In this document: piece by piece, positions 12,591 to 23,868 of the stretch
Layout: every line of letters starts with the position of its first letter
Numbering within the stretch: position 1 is the stretch's first letter
DNA from: Luscinia megarhynchos
Taxonomy: Eukaryota > Chordata > Aves > Passeriformes > Turdidae
Assembly (NCBI GenBank): GCA_034336665.1
Contig: CM067568.1
Span: 9,507,165-9,571,164 of the forward strand
Direction of reading: 5' to 3'
Length of the DNA stretch: 64,000 nt
Position numbers and translations under genes: made by a program
Notes under the pieces: model-generated
Databases searched by the model: none
The model's input: the letters and a program-made list of their open reading frames with translations, nothing else
What the model was told of the DNA's origin: nothing

Positions 12591-13865
12591 GGTGTTTCAG
12601 GATTGCAATATCTGTGTAAGCTTCAGCCTTCCCGTTTTTCCAAGTGTACACCTCCCATCCTTTCCCGTGTTTCTCTTGCCTAATCACTGGACTCTGAATG
12701 CCTTCATTAAAAGGAAACCTTAGTAACTAGCTCACTGGGGAGTGATGCAGCAAAAGCCAAGTGTCAAAGCATCTCTTCCCATTTCCATTCATTTCCACCC
12801 CCACATCCTTGTACTTACCTGCAAATGCCAGGGAATTCCTTTGCCCTACCTGGGCTTTCCTTGCAACGGCATGCTTAAGTCTGCTTGTCCGTGGTTCTCC
12901 ATGGGTTGTTGCTTCAGCTGGGAGGCTCCTGTGGGAAACACGAGTGATGGATGCTGTTTGGGAATTGCCTGTGCTCTATCACACTCTAGAATCCATTAAT
13001 TCCAAGTTTCCGTCTCCTCCTGGTGCATCCCTCCCTAACTTGTTGAAAGGCAAAGAAAATACATCCCCTCTTGTGAGTAGGAAGGTAGTTGTGTTATCCA
13101 TCTCTGAGCAAACTAAGTGTACAGAAACAAAGCCTGGTCTCTGACTCCAGCTTTTCCTGGATTTGGAGTTTTGGGGAGGCAAGGATAGCTTTGCCTGTGG
13201 GTAAGCACAGCTTTTGCATCTTTTCTGCAGAGAGTATGAAACTGCAGCTGTGCCATTGCCTTCTGAGCTCTGAACCCACTCAAGCCAATTTTGGTGGGAG
13301 TTTGGAAAGCTGTGAAGAGCAGAAGAGGCCCCAGAGCTTCCCACAGACACACAGAACAACACTGCTTTATGTTGGGGTCACAAGCAAAAGGCTTGTGATA
13401 GCTCTTGGGTTGGAAATCTGCAGCTCTTCAAGGCTGTAGGAAGTGGTTTTGCCAGTGTTGATCACGGGTACTCAGTGAAGGCTTTGCTTTCAGAAACTTG
13501 GGGTTTGCTTTAATGCAAATATGTATCAGACCCCAGAGTTTTGGGGCTCCAAACTTGATCGAGGTTCGGTGCCTGATGTTGGAGTCGCTGAGGTCACTTA
13601 TCAGTGCCCACACTTGTTTTTCACTTCATCATTTCCTGCCCGTTTTGCTCAGTGGCAGCCTGTCACTGGCAACCTGACACAGTGTTGCAGCTTCTTACCG
13701 TCGGTAAAGGGGAAAGGAAAGCCGGTGCCTTTCCGAGAAGGAACGTGCTTTTCCCGGTGTGCATTAATTATCCAAACAACCTGCCCTGTTGTTGATTTTG
13801 AGGAAATATCCTGTGACTCTCCCCCACGCTTGTACATTGTTCAATTCCACTGGTGTTTTACTGCT

Positions 13866-14013
13866 TGTCCCCTTATCTCCTCCCCTCTTTTCCCACCCTA
13901 TTTCTTTTCCCCTTTGCCCCCACTTTTTCACCTACTGTTTCTTTTCACTCCCCCATTTCTTTCCCCCTTCTTTTTACCCCTCTCTTCTTTTTCCCCTATT
14001 TTTCCCTCTTTCC
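13866..14013. repeat. Long polypyrimidine (C/T) tract
   Basis: About 150 bp in which the plus strand is almost all C and T, with repeated blocks of runs of T followed by runs of C and only scattered A or G. The order is irregular, so this is low-complexity DNA rather than a strict tandem repeat. Such homopurine-homopyrimidine tracts can adopt triplex structures; that is general knowledge and not shown here. Confidence 0.85.
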
Positions 14014-14537
14014 TGAGAATGCTGCTTGCTGAGGCTGCGGAGAGTGTGAGAACAGCCAGAGAAATGTAATTTTGGCTTCCCCAGCCAGAGCACTGCCACT
14101 AGGCAAGATCTGAAAGCAGATAACCAAGGCTGAGCCAGATCTTCCCAAGGAGCGAGCCGGGGAGCTCCTCGCGGCTGTTCCCAGCTCCGGCTCCGGGTCC
14201 AGCCTGTGCCCAGCCGAGTTCACTCCCTGTGCCGCTGCCTTTGGACACGCTGGGCACTCGGGGTGTGAAGCCTCAGGCTCTCACTGCAGTTGTCTGTGAT
14301 TTATCATGGCCACACACGGGCTGTGAAACTCTCAGCCGGGTGGCTGGAGCACACACGGGCTTTCGCAACGGGGGGATAATTACGGGCGTTGGAGCAGGGA
14401 GTGAAGCAGCGCCCAGTCCAGGACAGCTCCCAGAGATCCTCTTGGCTGTGCCAGAGCTGCCCCACATCCCTTCTTATAAGCCTTTTAGAAGCTGTGGAGG
14501 CTGCGTGTCCACATGGCTTTCAGGAGCTGCTGGCAGT

Positions 14538-14785
14538 GAATCATAGAATCACAAAATGGTTTGAATTGGAAGGGATCTTAAAGATCCATCCCCCTGCCGT
14601 GACCAGGGACACCTTCCACTATTTCAGATTGCTCCAAGCCCCATCCAGCCTGGCCTTGGACACTGTCAGGGATCCAGGGGCAGCCACAGCTTCTCTGGGG
14701 AACCTGTGCCAGTGCCTGAGCACCCTCACAGGGAAGAATTTCTTCCCAGTTTCCTATTTAACCCTGCTCTGGTACAATGGTCAGA
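14538..14785 (-). mobile_element. CR1 LINE fragment (3' end)
   Basis: It begins at the CR1 tail octamer region ('gaatcatagaatcacaaaat') and continues 'ttggaagggatcttaaagat', 'gggacaccttccactatttc' and 'gggaagaatttcttcccagt'. Confidence 0.9.
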
Positions 14786-15694
14786 GCTAAGCTGATGAAT
14801 GAGAGAAACCAGCCCTTGCTGCAGCCTAATGAGCTCTGTATGAACAGTTTCCTTCAGAGCATGTGGATGATGGAGCTTTCAATGGGTCTCAGGAGAAGAA
14901 TCAGGACTGGACCCTGGGAAGACAAATTGCAGCTTCCAGCAGCTACAGATTTTCTGAATGTTTAAGAGGGAGGTGATGCTTCCACTCACGGGATGTGTGT
15001 GGCATTCAAGGAACTCAGCCTGGGATACCTGATGCTGCTACAATTTATCCTGATTTCCCATAGCTCCTGCAAGGTTTCTTTCATGCAGCACGTTCCTTGG
15101 AGCACTGGGAATTACTCGCCTGCAAAAGCAGCAGGGAGAAAGGAGCCAATCCTCCAGATACTCACAGTTAGGGCTGTTGTCACAGCATAAGCTGTTCCAA
15201 TGGAAATGGATAGACAGCATTCGAGTAGATGGGGCTGAGAGTCATCAGAGCAGTGCCATGCGTGGAGAGGAGGATTGGTGTTGTCGTAACTCTTTGTGTG
15301 TTATTGAAGTGCCAAATGGATTAGGAGCTTTAAAGGATTTAATTTCTGTGCTTTTGGCATCGTCTCTTGGAACGCGCGCGTCTCCGTAGTGAAGCTCTGG
15401 AGAGGAAATGGGGCTTGAAGGGGTAGTCCCAGACTAGTTTCTTCTAATTTCACTTGCAATCAAGTGCTGGAGAGGGAGAGACAGATGCTGCAGCTGCATG
15501 ATTACAGAACATGCAGCTGTTATCACACTTGCTTCTTTTCCTGCTAATGAGGCATCAACTCTCTCCTGAGTTTGCTGTTTGGGTAATGGTTTTATTCCAG
15601 CACGAAACTAGAAGTGGGTTTAATTTTTCTTTATTCTGATCTGGTTTGGGTTCAGCAGCTGGCAAGATGGTTTTTCAGAACTAGTCTGGTTTGA

Positions 15695-15902
15695 GTAAGG
15701 AGTTGCCAGAGGAGCTTTGCCCAGAGCAGCTGTGGCTGCCCCATCCCTGGAAATGCTCAAGGACAGGCTGGACGGGGTTTGGAGCAACTTGGGCCAGTGG
15801 AAGGAGTAACCTGGGCCAGTAAAAGGAGCCCAAGGCAGGGAGTTAGAATGGGATAAGCTTTAAGGTCCCTTCCAATCCAAACCATTCTGTAATTTTATGA
15901 TA
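15695..15902 (+). mobile_element. CR1 LINE fragment (3' end)
   Basis: Sense-strand CR1: 'agctgtggctgccccatccc', 'ggacaggctggacggggttt', then 'aaggtcccttccaatccaaa' and a tail 'ccattctgtaattttatga'. The stretch 'gggccagtggaagg'/'gggccagtaaaagg' is locally duplicated. Confidence 0.9.
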
Positions 15903-16481
15903 AGGAGGCAGCAATTCAAACTAGCTTTAAAATGCTTGGTGGGTTCTGTATGTAGCTGGATAGACTGAGCTGCTTGGAGCTTTAATTTCCAGCACCTCAG
16001 TGTCTTCTCACCATTAGTCCAGTTCTTCAGCCATGAGCAATAAACGAGGGGTTCTGATTTAAGTATCTTCACTTCCAGTTCTTCACGCTGTCTCACACTT
16101 TCTTGGAGACTTCTGGGCACAGACAGCTTTTCTGTGCTTTGTGAAGCAATACAAAGGTGGAGAGAGGATGAAGAGCTCTGCCACTCTCCCTTCCCAGCTG
16201 GCAGGAGCACAATACTTGCTGGAAGGAAGCTCGGCAGGATTCTGATTTTGAGGAATCCTGCATTTGCCTGTCGGAGGGCTGAGTTTTGAGCTGTGTTCAA
16301 AAGCTCTGTCTCTGTGTTGTGCTGAGGGAAGACAAGGGATTGCTGGATCCCAGGTGAGCTGAGAGCAGGAGCATCCTCCTCACAAAGCATTCCATGCAGT
16401 GCAGGTGATTGCAGAGGTGTGGAAAAACCTCTGACTAGTCCAGCATACTAAGGATAGATTTTGTTCCATAGGTGCTGGCAA

Positions 16482-16860
16482 TGAATCATAGAATCCTGGA
16501 ATGGTTTGGATTGGAAGGGATCTGAAAGCTCAAACAGTTCCACCCCCTGCAGGGACACCTTCCACTATCCAAGGTTGCTGCAAGCCCCATCCAACCTGGC
16601 CTTGGACCCCCTGCAACCTGTGCCAGGGTCTCACCACCCTCACAGGGAATTTATTCCTAATATGCCATCTAACCCAGCCCTCTGTCAGGGTGGAGCCATT
16701 CCCCTTGTCCTGTCGCTCCAGGCCCTTGTTCAAAGCCCCTCTCCAACTTTCCTGTAGCCCCTTCAGCTACTGGAATGGACAATTATGTCACCTCAAAGCT
16801 TCTCCAGGCTGAACAATTCCAGTTCTTTTACACTCCCTTCCCTCAGTCCCTCCCAGCCTT
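16482..16860 (-). mobile_element. CR1 LINE fragment (3' end)
   Basis: It begins with 'gaatcatagaatcctggaat', then 'ggaagggatctgaaagctc' and 'ctcaccaccctcacagggaa'. It extends to 'ttctccaggctgaacaattc', which makes it one of the longer copies here. A small deletion removes part of the 'gatggggcagccacag' block. Confidence 0.9.
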
Positions 16861-17519
16861 TTCCTAACTTTAAAGCATCTATGGCATGAACAGTCACACC
16901 TACAGCACCCAGTTTTTAGCAGTTATTCCAACTCAGTTGAGCATGAGCCCTCCAGGATGTGTGGTGCCAGGCCAGGTCAGGCTCCTGCCTGTGGAAGCCT
17001 GAGAAGAACAAGGTGCCAGATGCTGGGTAAGGCAAACCATGGCTTTTTATTTTGGTATTTTCACCTCTGCCAGAGGCTCAGTCTCTCAGTGGGGACAGTA
17101 GAAAATAGGATGAAAGTTGTGAGGAAACTGCTGGTCCATATAGCCTGGGAAGAGTTGTCCTCCCCAGGACAACTGCCTCTACCAAATTATGCTCTGCCTG
17201 ATCCATTTTTTAAAATTTTAGTCCTCTTCCAAACTCCAGAGATTGCATGTGGTCAGTTTAGCCTTTAGTGCAAGAAGAGTTCAGTTCTGGAGGAAATTCT
17301 GTCTGACTTGATTATCCTAATTCACAGAGTGTGATTTTCCAATAAGAAAAATGTGGACATATATAAATGCTTGTTCCCCACCAAGCTCACCTCCTGAGGC
17401 ACCAACCATGGGATGGATATACCCTGTTTAACGGGGTGGAGGGACTCAGTCACCCCAAAACACATTGCCAAGAGCATGGCATCTAGAAAAGCACCGTGCA
17501 AACCCCAGTGGGTTTCAAT

Positions 17520-17720
17520 TCCTGAATTTCCCTTAGTTAATGCATATATAAGTAAGGCAATTAAAACACATCGGGCTTATTTCAAATAGATAATCTAATT
17601 ATCAGCTTGATTAAACCATATCAAATGAACAGTTCTTGTAATTCGGGAGCTTTGTTCTAATCACTGCCAAAGCAGTAGGAGCTTTAATTAAAAGCCTCAA
17701 AAGTGGCAGACCAGTGTCAA
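17520..17720. other. AT-rich cluster of TAAT-type motifs, candidate conserved element
   Basis: About 200 bp carries many homeodomain-type cores and TAAT/ATTA palindromes ('caattaaaac', 'gataatctaattatcagctt', 'gctttaattaaaagcc'), in a stretch with no CR1 and no reading frame. This resembles the composition of vertebrate conserved non-coding elements. Without an alignment it is only a candidate enhancer. Confidence 0.3.
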
Positions 17721-18539
17721 TTGAGGGGAGTTACAGCCTGAATCCTGATTGCAGGGAAGAGCGAACCTGTCCTATGTGGATGCTGATAAAAAGATCAGCT
17801 CTTGGCTGCCAGTAGATGGAATTGGACTATTTTGTAAATACCATTGAATGAAAGTAATTGTCCTTTGCTGCTGTTTCTGATGCTCAGAGACAGACTTCAT
17901 TAAATCTATTCCACTATCACTCATTTGCACTGACATTTTTAATATCTATAGGTTAGTATCACCCAGCCATATCCTATCTCAGCCTTGGACCTAGCTTATG
18001 CTAACATGTGCTCCCACAGACTGCAGAATTCCTTAATTAAAAATTGGGTGCTGGATAACTCAGGAAGCCCAGGCTTCTTTTTCCTAAAGATGAATGTGTC
18101 TTTAGGGCCTCTCTGCCCATTGTGATTTGGTGTTCAATGCCCACAACTTTTATAAAACACAACTACAGGGAATGACAAGAGCAGTGGGCAGCCAGGTTCC
18201 AACCTGCACAGGGATTTGCATGTATTTAATTTAGTAATGTTGGCAGGCCTCTGCTTAATAGCCCAAGTTTTCTTTTCACCTGAGTAGGTGGACTTCTTGT
18301 TTTTCTTTTGCCTAATTGTCTCAGAAAATGATACTGGAACAACCTGCCTGTATCAACATGCAGGCAGTCACAGACCAGGGGTTATTTCTGCTCTGTGCCC
18401 TGGACCAGCCTTCAGACTTTGGAACTTTGATGGGAATTTGTAAGGTGTTAGGAACAGCATCAGTGGAAGACGGAGCTGGGTGAGCAGCTCTCAGTCTGGG
18501 CCCGGCTTTCCCCAACTGCTGTGGCATTTGCCATCACCA

Positions 18540-18640
18540 CCTTGCTTTTAATTACTGTCATATTCCATGGCTTAATATTAAACCACATCTAATTACATCT
18601 TGTCTCTTAATTGGCTTAACTGGCCATCACCCAAATAGAC
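18540..18640. other. AT-rich TAAT-motif patch just upstream of BAHD1 exon 2
   Basis: Several 'taatta'/'ttaat' cores ('cttttaattactgtc', 'catctaattacatctt', 'cttaattggcttaa') sit about 150 bp before the exon 2 acceptor. It may be an intronic regulatory element, or simply AT-rich intron. Confidence 0.25.
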
Positions 18641-18755
18641 TCTGCTGTATAGAAACAAGCTTCCCCAAATATTTCCTAATTGGCAGTCGGTGCTTTGTGA
18701 GGAGATGGGACCCCCTCAGCAATATTAATAGATGTTTTCTCCCGTTCGTTCCCAG

Positions 18756-20401
18756 GACTGGACATTGATCCTATGACGCATGCCCGGAAAAAACAACTTT
18801 TCCTTCTGAAACATCCAGCTGGTTCTGCTGGCCAGGCCTTGTCGCCAACAGGCAGCAGGAGGATGGACAGGGCCAACGCAGAGCAGCGGGACGGAGATGC
18901 CTCGGAGGCTTCGAACTGTCCCAGCGAGGGTTTGTAGGGAATAACAAAAGCAAGAGTTTGCGTGAAGTGCGAAAGACGTACCCGCTGCGGAGGCGGCTGC
19001 TCCCCTCGGTGAGCAAAAAGACCTGCAAGGTGCTGCTCACCAGGCTGGAGGATGTGGCTGGCTCTCTGTCCAAACAGACCCCAAGCTGTAAAAAAAAGCA
19101 CCTTCCCAGCTGGGTTGAGGGTTTGGGATCTGCTTTGTTCTCGGAACAAGTTCAGCCTGTGGGAGCGGGCAAGAGTGACTCATCCGGGGAGAAGTGCACA
19201 GTAAGTTTTCCTGGGCCGGAGCAGGACTTTGATCCTGCTCCCTCGGAGCCCAGGAAGCGCCGGCTGGCCTCGCTGAACGCGGAGGCGGTGAACAACCTGC
19301 TGTTCGAACGGGACGATGGCTTGTTAGCCAGCAGGCGCTTCCGCAGGGACTCCGGGAAGGCTGCTGGGGACTGCACCCTCAAGGGCCTGCAGTGCAAAGC
19401 TGGTGACAGCTGGCCTGCCCTGGAAAAACCAGCTGTGAAAACGGGAAAAGGAAAGAACCGGCATGAGCCCAGTCAGAAATGCAATAGCTGCGAGCATTCG
19501 CTGGATGAGGTCTTTGATGATGGGGCAAAGAGGGAGGATGGTGCCATCTCCTACCATCCCACCCCAAAGAGACTGGCCAGCCTGAACGCCGTGGCCTTCC
19601 TGAAGCTGACCCACGAGAAAGACCAGCCCCTGAAACAGAGGAGTAAATCGGACGGAGAGGGCAAGTCCGAGAACCACTGTTCGAAATCTACACTCAAATG
19701 GGCCAAAGCTGGACGGAAGAACTGTGTCAAATCCAAGAAGGAAGTGGCTAGCTTAAAAATGGATGGGCAGCACGGCTGGCAAGGCCAGACCCTGGGCACG
19801 TTTGGGAAAGGGGAGCAGCGGGACTCTTCTAGGCTCTATGGGACGACAGAGCCCGTCCCCTATGAGTCGCTGTCTGGCTCCTATGCCAGCACGGAGGGCT
19901 TCTACCACAGACTGCCTTTGCTCATGGGAGGTCAAGCTTCCATGAAGCCGGAGTATGGAAGACCCGGAGAGAAATCCCCAACCCCCAAACAGGAATTTCA
20001 TCAGCCTTCTTTTCCCGTGCAGCAGTTCCCTCCCTTGCCTGTGCCCGGGAATCACGCGGATTGTGGATGTCTCTATGAATCCTCAGATCTGACTCCGTTG
20101 AACGGGTTTTATGTTTATTATGGCCAAAGTGGATACAGTGGCTATTCCCCCTGCTCCGTTTATCCCAAGGACGAGCTGTCGCAGGCTGCCACCTGCGAGG
20201 GGCTCCTGGTATCTTCCGGTTCCTTGCCATCAGGCGCTCATCTCCAGCCCCTGCACTGGTGCAGCTCTCCCTACTGCTGCGGGGAGGGAGCGGCCGTGAG
20301 CAGCTACAGCGTCTGCGGCGTGGTGCATGTGCCCGAGGGCAGGATCGGCGGCGTGCGCGCCGGACGGAGCAGCTACCCCTACAAAATGCCTTTTGCAGCA
20401 G
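18756..20401 (+). CDS. BAHD1: BAHD1 exon 2 (start codon, large N-terminal exon; contains a frame break)
   Basis: BAHD1 is a nuclear scaffold that promotes heterochromatin; its C-terminal BAH domain reads H3K27me3. The acceptor is at 18,754-18,755 and ATG 18,773 opens with MTHARKK, matching the vertebrate start MTHTRRK. That frame stops at TAG 18,935. From about 18,937 the homologous protein (KTYPLRRR, then CKVLLTRLE) continues in the -1 frame without a stop to the donor at 20,402. That second frame has no upstream ATG, so the two must be joined: one base is missing from the sequence, or the ribosome shifts. Visible features are the basic motif RKRRLASLNAEA (from about 19,255) and a second copy PKRLASLNAVAFLKL (from about 19,564), then PLLMGGQA and PKQEFHQPSFP, which also match human BAHD1. 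The exon ends in phase 1 (PYKMPFAA-E). With the frame joined, the whole protein is about 836 residues, against about 780 in human. Confidence 0.93.
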
Positions 20402-23400
20402 GTAAGGGCCAAAGTGCACGCAAATCCCGGCCGGCGTTCCTGGGAGAAGAGGGTGGCTCGGCGCGGTGCCTGCTTGCCTGGAGGCTGGTTCCCTCTCCGA
20501 GCGGTTCTCAGCTCCACAGCCGAGCTGCGGCTTGGAAAGGATCCGCCTTCCACCTCCCCTTCCCCCGTTTTTAGCCCGGAGGGTTTTTCCCACTGAAAGG
20601 TCTCATTGGTGTGGAAAGCAGGGAATCGGTGAAAGGATTTGGGCAGCAAGAAGTTGACTCACGGCTTGTCACGCTGGAGCTAAGGCTGAGCTTTGATCTG
20701 TGTAAAACGAGCAGGGTTCAGTTCCTGCACGCCATCCCGCTGTGCCGCTCCGAGCACAGGGTCGGGAGCACACCGGGATGAGTTGCTTCTTTATCCCAAA
20801 ATCTGGCTCTGGGGGCTGAGGCATCCTCACAGAGACTGTGAGAAGCAGGCATTGCCCCTGCTGTTCGACTCTTGTGGGGGCTGCAGACTTTTTGTATTCT
20901 GTGAATTGATGAGAGCTGGCAGGGCTGCACAGGGAGTTTCACTGTAGTGGTCTGAGTGCCAGGTGCGCTGTTAGTTTGGGAATTCTTGGTCCCATCTTTG
21001 CTCTCCGTGTCTGACAATGAAGCACTGGAATGAGGAGGGGTGAGGGGGTATAGAGACGTCATTACCTGCCTGGCTCTCCTCTGTCCCTGCCTGCTTTTCA
21101 GACTTCCTGCTTTATCTTGGAGCTTTGCTTCTGCCACTGAAAAATACCCTTTTAAATATTTAGAAGTGGAGTGCTGTGTGGGGGTTATCAGACACCAGTA
21201 CTGTGTGTAAAGCCACCAGGCTGGACAGTGCTGCAAACAGTCAGTCCGTAGAGGAGGCTGCTCTCCAGCTGCTGGGAGTGCCAGCATGGGATCTTTCCAC
21301 TAATCATGTGTTTCAGCCAAGAGCTGGCATGACTTACCCACTGAGAACAGATTTTCAGGTAGGTGGATGGAGTTTTGGTTCAAGCAAGGCTTTGTCATCT
21401 TCCATTGTAGGAAGCTGCTGTAACTCAGGAGCGTTTGGTTGAAGTGTAATTTCTGTTTTCCTGAAATATCCCTGCTGTCATGGTACTGCTTCCTATGGCA
21501 GCAGCCAGACAGGGCTCGCTGGTGCCGTCAGAGCTCTTGAAAGTGGAATTGCTCACAAGACAACCAGCTCAGCAGTGTGTTCTTGCCTGACAGTTTCTGT
21601 GTAGTGCCCTGAGGTCATACCAGTCTACTTTGTTCCTCGGCTTTTGCACGCTGGTGCCTCTGATTTTGTGCAGCCAGAAGGATGCAGGCAGTGCAGATGG
21701 AGTATTTTCCAGAGCTCAGCCCTCCTTGTGGATTCAATGATTCCTCTTGGTGCTGGCAAGGACAGCAGCAGTTTCAGGAGTGGGTATTTGCTAGTGTGTC
21801 ACCCCACTTCTGAGATCTCCCTTGCTGTGATTTCCTTCCTGGGAGCAACTTGGATTTAAAAACCTGTAACACCGGAATCATTGAGATTTTGGTTTGTGGA
21901 TTGAAACATATAAGGAAGTCTCAGAGAATATTGATGGGACCTTAGGCTTAAGGATTGATTTTAATATAATTATGCACCTCTGAAGTATTTTCCTTCCCTA
22001 GGGTGGGGCATTTTAGTGAAGGAGAACTTTGTCTGCAAGCAGCAGGCTCCCATGAGAGAGGGATCCAACCTGACATGCTGAATGCTGTGTGTTACATCTG
22101 TCAGATTTGGTGTCTTCCAGGTGTTTGGTGTTTTCCAGGGAAATACCTGTGCCTGTGTGGTACAAATCCAGGGACTGGGCTGTGATCTTGGGTGGTGGTT
22201 GGGCAGTGTGGAAGAAGAGTGGAGAAGAAGGAGCTGGGGCAGGTTGTGAGAGCTCCTTTAGTGCCAGTGCCATCGGAGAGGCTGGAAGTGTGTGTGACCA
22301 GGGAAGGAGTCCCAGGGGTGCCACCAAGAACAGCTCTGCAGCAGGGTTCTGATGTTCAGTAGAGATTTTTGTGAAGCTTCATCCTCCTCTAGCTCAAGCT
22401 TAAAAGCTGCTTTTGTAAGCAAAATACCTGAGAGGTGATTCCTTGCTCCATGTGTCCTGTGCCTTCCAGTGCTTGCATCCTGATGTCTGGGCACTCTTGG
22501 GGGTTCCTGTGGCATTTGATACTCGGGATTGATTCAAGTTAAATTAATTGATTTATTGATCGATGATGATGATCTATGGCATCCCTTGCACCCTCAGCTC
22601 CACAGTGTCTTGGCTGCAGCCCTAAGGGAGGGTAAGGTGGGAGGCAGGAATGAAAATTTCCCATCTCTGCAAGGGGTCCCAAGCAGTTCTTTGGCTGGAG
22701 CTGAGTGGCTTTGGATGGAATTTTCCCTTCAGACTTGTACACTCTGGTGTGAGGCATCTCCTGGAGCTGTCCTTTGGTCGCCCCCAAAAGCAGAGTCTTA
22801 GGTTTAGGGAACAGGGCTGCATCATATATTGGTCCAGGAACTCTTTTCCTGCTGATGGAGCGTAATTACAACTGGTTTTTCCATTGACCTGGGTTGAGGC
22901 TTGTTTGTGACTCCTGAGCAGAGCAAGGAATTTCTGGGATGCTCTGAGAGGCAGCGTCAGCCAAATTCCAACTTGCTGAGGTTCCTGTGTCTGCTGCAGG
23001 GACAGTTTTGCTGAGGGTGCAGCATCTTGTGGTTGTGTTCCACCTTGTTTCATCTTTCCTGACTTAATTTGGAGAATCTTCTCAATTTTCCCTGATTAGT
23101 AGAATTTGGCTTTTTGAAAGAAGCTGGCTGCTTTTGGCAGTGTGATTTAATCCTTCCCATTGTTTCGATAAGCCTTTTATTTCTTTTATACATATTGACG
23201 GGCTGGAACTGCTTTGGACACTGGCCAGCCTTGTGTCTATTCCTGGCTGGCATTACTTGGGATTCAGATGGGTTTGTTGTGGTGCAGTGTCATCGGCGGA
23301 GCACTGGAACACGCAGGCTCGGAAATGGCTTTGCTTTTACAATCCAGTGACAGTGCAAAATGAAATTACAGCCTGGAGAGTCTTTACAGCTATAATGCAA

Positions 23401-23506
23401 TAAAGGGGATTTTGGGCAAAAGCGGCCGTGGTGTGGGACAGTCCCGGCTGTGCAGTGGCTTTATGTTCCAGATGAGATCCGTGACTCATTTCTTCCCTTC
23501 CCTCAG
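20402..23506 (+). other. BAHD1: BAHD1 intron 2
   Basis: The intron has a GTAAGG donor at 20,402 and a CCTCAG acceptor at 23,505-23,506. I see no CR1, RNA gene or other exon inside. The open frame of exon 2 runs on past the donor to a TAG at about 20,574, which is read-through into the intron and not protein. Confidence 0.85.
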
Positions 23507-23868
23507 AAGGCTGCAAGTCTCTGGACCAGCTGAACCTCACAATCCCGGTGGCAGGACACCCCGCGTCGCCTGCCCACCCGCTCTCAGGATGTCCTGTGCC
23601 CAGCGTGCCGCCGGCTGCAGAGCCTGTTCCTCACCTGCAGACCCCCAACTCTGACCCTCAGACCATGGCCCGAGAATGTCCTCAGAGCTCCAAGCCTCCC
23701 AGCGGCTCCAAGTCGGGGCTGCGGAACACTCCGGGCTGCCTGCACGCCTCCAACAGCAAAGCGGCCGGGGGCCATTCCCACCCCAAGCAGCAGCGGATCA
23801 GCCGGCGCAGAGCCACCAACGGCTGGATCCCCGTGGGCACGGCCTGCGAGAAGGCTGTCTACGTCGTG
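23507..23868 (+). CDS. BAHD1: BAHD1 exon 3
   Basis: This exon continues the phase-1 codon (GAA, Glu) and encodes EGCKSLDQL, then [31 protein letters not shown] and [10 protein letters not shown]. These are long near-identical matches to the proline-rich middle of human BAHD1. It ends with [18 protein letters not shown], the start of the BAH domain. The basic stretch before TNGW (QQRISRRRA) is shorter and less arginine-rich than the human one. The exon ends in phase 0 at the GTAGGT donor (23,869). Confidence 0.95.

Larger units (their letters stand above)
1..18755. other. Non-coding flank and/or intron 1 of BAHD1
   Basis: I found no exon here that I can support. Open frames are short, or long only in GC-rich patches, and none resembles a known protein. 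BAHD1 coding exon 2 begins with a splice acceptor at 18,754-18,755, so a 5'UTR exon must lie upstream, either in this stretch or left of the window. The stretch contains nine CR1 fragments (listed separately), a poly-A run at 6,067-6,080, a pyrimidine tract at 13,866-14,013, GC-rich patches near 3,700-4,150 and 4,980-5,160, and AT-rich motif clusters at 17,520-17,720 and 18,540-18,640. The intervals 2,151-6,989, 7,490-10,399 and 10,536-12,292 hold nothing else that I recognise. Confidence 0.6.

Noticed and set aside
15860..16390. 176-codon minus-strand open frame starting with ATG
   Set aside because: Its end lies in a CR1 fragment and nothing in it resembles a known domain. It is probably chance in an intron or intergenic DNA.
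20402..20577. Continuation of the BAHD1 exon 2 frame past 20,401
   Set aside because: A strong GTAAGG donor and the precise phase-1 join to exon 3 (Ala-Glu-Gly-Cys, as in human) show that this is intron.
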